Of a DNA stretch of 64,000 nt, positions 62,112 to 64,000 are shown in pieces. The stretch comes from Hyphomicrobiales bacterium (GTDB lineage Bacteria; Pseudomonadota; Alphaproteobacteria; Rhizobiales; Rhizobiaceae): assembly GCA_900467185.1 (NCBI GenBank), contig UBPA01000023.1, positions 124,001-188,000 of the forward strand, in the 5' to 3' direction. A program made the position numbers and the translations under genes. The stretch's first letter is position 1; the number at the start of each line of letters is the position of its first letter. A model generated the notes under the pieces. That model worked only from the letters and a program-made list of their open reading frames with translations. It searched no databases and was not told where the DNA came from.

Positions 62112-64000
62112 ATGGCCCCCCTGTCGTTCGACGTCCTGCACCCGGCCAGCGTCCGGGAGGCGCGCGATATGCTGCAGGGCGACGCGCGTCTCGTCGCCGG
62201 CGGCACGGCGCTGCAGCTGGAATGGGCGCGCGGCCTGCCCAGGCCGGCACGGCTGATCGATCTCGGCCGCATTCCCGGCCTCAAGGGCATCACGGAAGAC
62301 GCGGGGGGCCTGCGGATCGGGGCGCTGTCGCCGCTTGCTCGTCTCGCCGACAGCGCGCGTGTGGCGCAACACCTGCCGCTGCTGCAGGCCGCCGCCCGCA
62401 GCGTGGCAGGGCCTGCGGTGCGCAACCTCGCCACGCTCGGCGGCAATATCGCCGGCCGCACCGGCTGCCTCCTGCCGGCGCTGCTGGCGCTGGACGCGGT
62501 GCTGGAGATGACGGGCAGGGACGGGCACTTTCGCGAGCCCCTGTCCGACTGGCTCGCCCGCCCGGCCGACCCGACGGAGGTGCTGAAGGCGGTGCATCTG
62601 CCGGTGCCGGATGCGCAGAGCCGCTGGACGCAGCGCAAGATCGGCCTGCGCGCCGCCTTCACCCCCAGCGTCATCGGCATTGCCGGCCGTCTCGCATGCC
62701 GCGACGGCACCATCGTTTCGGCGCGGCTTGCGGTCGGCGGCGGTCTCGTCGTCCCGTGCAGGCTGTCTGCGATCGAGCGGCAGCTCGTGGGGCAGGAGGT
62801 CGCCGGGGTGGACTGGCCGGCGCTGCGCACCGCGCTGATCGCCGCGATCGACGCGCCGGACGATGCGTTCCGGTCCGCGCGCTACCGGCGGATGGTCGCG
62901 GCCAATGCGCTGGTGCGGGGCCTGCAGGATGCCGGAGGGGCCCGCGCGGCCGAGAGGCCGCCCGGGAGATCGGCGCAGGCGGACACACCGGCCACGCCCC
63001 CGGAGATCCGCCTGTCGCGCTCGGAGCAGGCGTCCCGCTGGCACGTCCGGCCCGATATGGACCCCAAGGTTTCCGGAATGCTGTCCTACCTCACCGACCG
63101 GCGGGAGGCGGGCATGCTGGTCGGGCGGATTCTGAGGGCCGGGCGCCCGCATGCGCGCATCCTGTCGATCGATACGCGCGCGGCCGAGGCGCTGCCGGGC
63201 GTCGCGGTGGTGGTCACGCACCGCGACATCGGCGGCGAGAACGCGTTCGGCATCGTGGTGCAGGATCAGCCGGCCTTCTGCTTCGACAGGGTGCGCCATG
63301 CCGGCGATCCCGTGGCCGCGGTCGCGGCCGTGGATGCGGCGACGGCCGAGGCGGCGCTGGCGCTGATCCGGGTGGACTATGAAGACTTGCCCATCGTGAC
63401 CGACCCCGAAGAAGCCCTGTCGGACACAGCCCCGGCGATCCATGCGGGCGGCAACCTGCAGCGGATACTGCATTTTTCGCGCGGGGATGTCGCGGCAGGC
63501 TTTGCGGCGGCGGCGCATGTCGTCGAGCGGCGCTACGAGACCTCGCGCCAGATGCACGGCTTCATGGAAACGGAAGGCGGCTTTGCGCGCGTCGAGCCGG
63601 ACGGAACGCTCGCCGTCTTCGTGGGCGGCCAGCACGGCGCGCGCGACCGGCTGCAGCTGGCGCGCATTCTCGGGCGTGCGGAAGACACGATCCGTGTCGT
63701 CACCAGCCCGACCGGCGGCGCCTTCGGCGGCAAGGACGAGCTGACGGTGCAGCCGGCGCTGGCCCTGCTGGCGATCACATCCGGCCGGCCGGTGCGCCTG
63801 CAGCTGTCGCGGGCCGAGTCGGTCGCCGCCGGGATCAAGCGCCATCCGATGATCATCCGCATGCGCACTGCCAGCGACGCCGCCGGACGCCTGATCGCGC
63901 AGGAGGTGGACCTGCTCGCCGATGCCGGCGCCTATGCCTCGCTCGGCCCCGGCGTGCTGGAAACCGCGCTCGAGCACGTGGCCGGCCCCTATGTGATCCC
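62112..64000 (+). CDS. Xanthine dehydrogenase-family protein, fused FAD and molybdopterin subunits (3' end outside window)
   Basis: An open frame of at least 629 codons that runs off the right edge. Residues 1 to about 285 are the FAD-binding medium subunit (LVAGGTALQLEWARGL; AGPAVRNLATLGGNIAGRTG). After a Pro-rich linker the molybdopterin large subunit begins (VSGMLSYLTDRREAGMLVGR; HAGDPVAAVAAVDAATAEAA) with TGGAFGGKDELTVQPALALL, the Moco/purine pocket motif. Normal arrangements are three separate subunits or a 2Fe-2S-FAD-Mo chain; here FAD and Mo parts are joined without the [2Fe-2S] domain at the N-terminus. Likely oxidises xanthine, hypoxanthine or a methylxanthine. Confidence 0.85.
   Translation, partial: MAPLSFDVLHPASVREARDMLQGDARLVAGGTALQLEWARGLPRPARLIDLGRIPGLKGITEDAGGLRIGALSPLARLADSARVAQHLPLLQAAARSVAGPAVRNLATLGGNIAGRTGCLLPALLALDAVLEMTGRDGHFREPLSDWLARPADPTEVLKAVHLPVPDAQSRWTQRKIGLRAAFTPSVIGIAGRLACRDGTIVSARLAVGGGLVVPCRLSAIERQLVGQEVAGVDWPALRTALIAAIDAPDDAFRSARYRRMVAANALVRGLQDAGGARAAERPPGRSAQADTPATPPEIRLSRSEQASRWHVRPDMDPKVSGMLSYLTDRREAGMLVGRILRAGRPHARILSIDTRAAEALPGVAVVVTHRDIGGENAFGIVVQDQPAFCFDRVRHAGDPVAAVAAVDAATAEAALALIRVDYEDLPIVTDPEEALSDTAPAIHAGGNLQRILHFSRGDVAAGFAAAAHVVERRYETSRQMHGFMETEGGFARVEPDGTLAVFVGGQHGARDRLQLARILGRAEDTIRVVTSPTGGAFGGKDELTVQPALALLAITSGRPVRLQLSRAESVAAGIKRHPMIIRMRTASDAAGRLIAQEVDLLADAGAYASLGPGVLETALEHVAGPYVI

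Overview
The window is about 64 kb of GC-rich DNA with the coding style of an alphaproteobacterium, most likely Rhizobiaceae. Evidence is a complete repABC replication/partition cassette, a DUF982 protein, many solute-binding-protein ABC systems and a rhizobial-type intergenic palindrome. repABC (32.7-36.8 kb) marks the molecule as a large plasmid or chromid. A riboswitch-controlled thiC lies beside it, so the replicon also carries a core biosynthetic gene. No tRNA, rRNA, transposase or CRISPR array was seen.

Layout: 0-4 kb holds an isochorismatase-like hydrolase (cut by the left edge) divergent from a GlxA-type regulator, a DUF982 protein, and an ECF sigma/anti-sigma pair divergent from a secreted DUF4394 protein. 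4-9 kb is a LacI regulator divergent from a polar amino acid uptake and oxidation operon in which permease and ATPase are one fused protein. 9-12 kb holds small stress and exported proteins. 12-19 kb is a series of regulator/enzyme or regulator/transporter pairs (ArsR/MFS, EamA, TetR/RidA, HxlR/SDR, LysR/aldo-keto reductase), several with clear operators. 19-25.5 kb is a glycine/proline-betaine type ABC transporter, a TetR regulator and a large flavoenzyme of the dimethylglycine / N-methylproline demethylase family. 26-29.5 kb has a chemoreceptor and the tail of a second, lost one. 29.8-31.8 kb is thiC with a TPP riboswitch. 32-37 kb is the replication region, with two parS palindromes upstream of repA, a probable counter-transcribed RNA before repC and an AT-rich origin candidate inside repC. 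37-45 kb is an organosulfur operon: sfnG, a five-gene Liv-type ABC transporter and an SfnB-like flavoprotein.

45-64 kb is the most interesting part: a two-armed divergent purine locus. The leftward arm encodes a BMP/nucleoside-type ABC transporter, a ring-hydroxylating oxygenase subunit that lacks its Rieske domain, and a broken guanine deaminase. The rightward arm encodes an acylphosphatase-like mini-protein, a stand-alone Rieske protein, a GST-like protein, adenine deaminase, a LysR regulator, a two-subunit TPP enzyme, a GMC oxidoreductase, a COG0402 aminohydrolase, a second Rieske-less oxygenase subunit, and a FAD-molybdopterin fusion of the xanthine dehydrogenase family that runs off the right edge. 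Rieske-less oxygenase plus separately encoded Rieske domain plus GST-like partner recalls the NdmC/NdmD/NdmE caffeine N7-demethylase of Pseudomonas. Here, however, the Rieske domain is a free-standing protein and there are two catalytic subunits. I infer a split Rieske N-demethylase feeding N-methylated purines into deamination and xanthine oxidation. The substrate and the electron-donating reductase are not visible in the window.

A third exact copy of the parS palindrome lies inside the aminohydrolase coding sequence, about 24 kb from repABC. All functional calls rest on reading motifs and family resemblance by eye; no database search was run.
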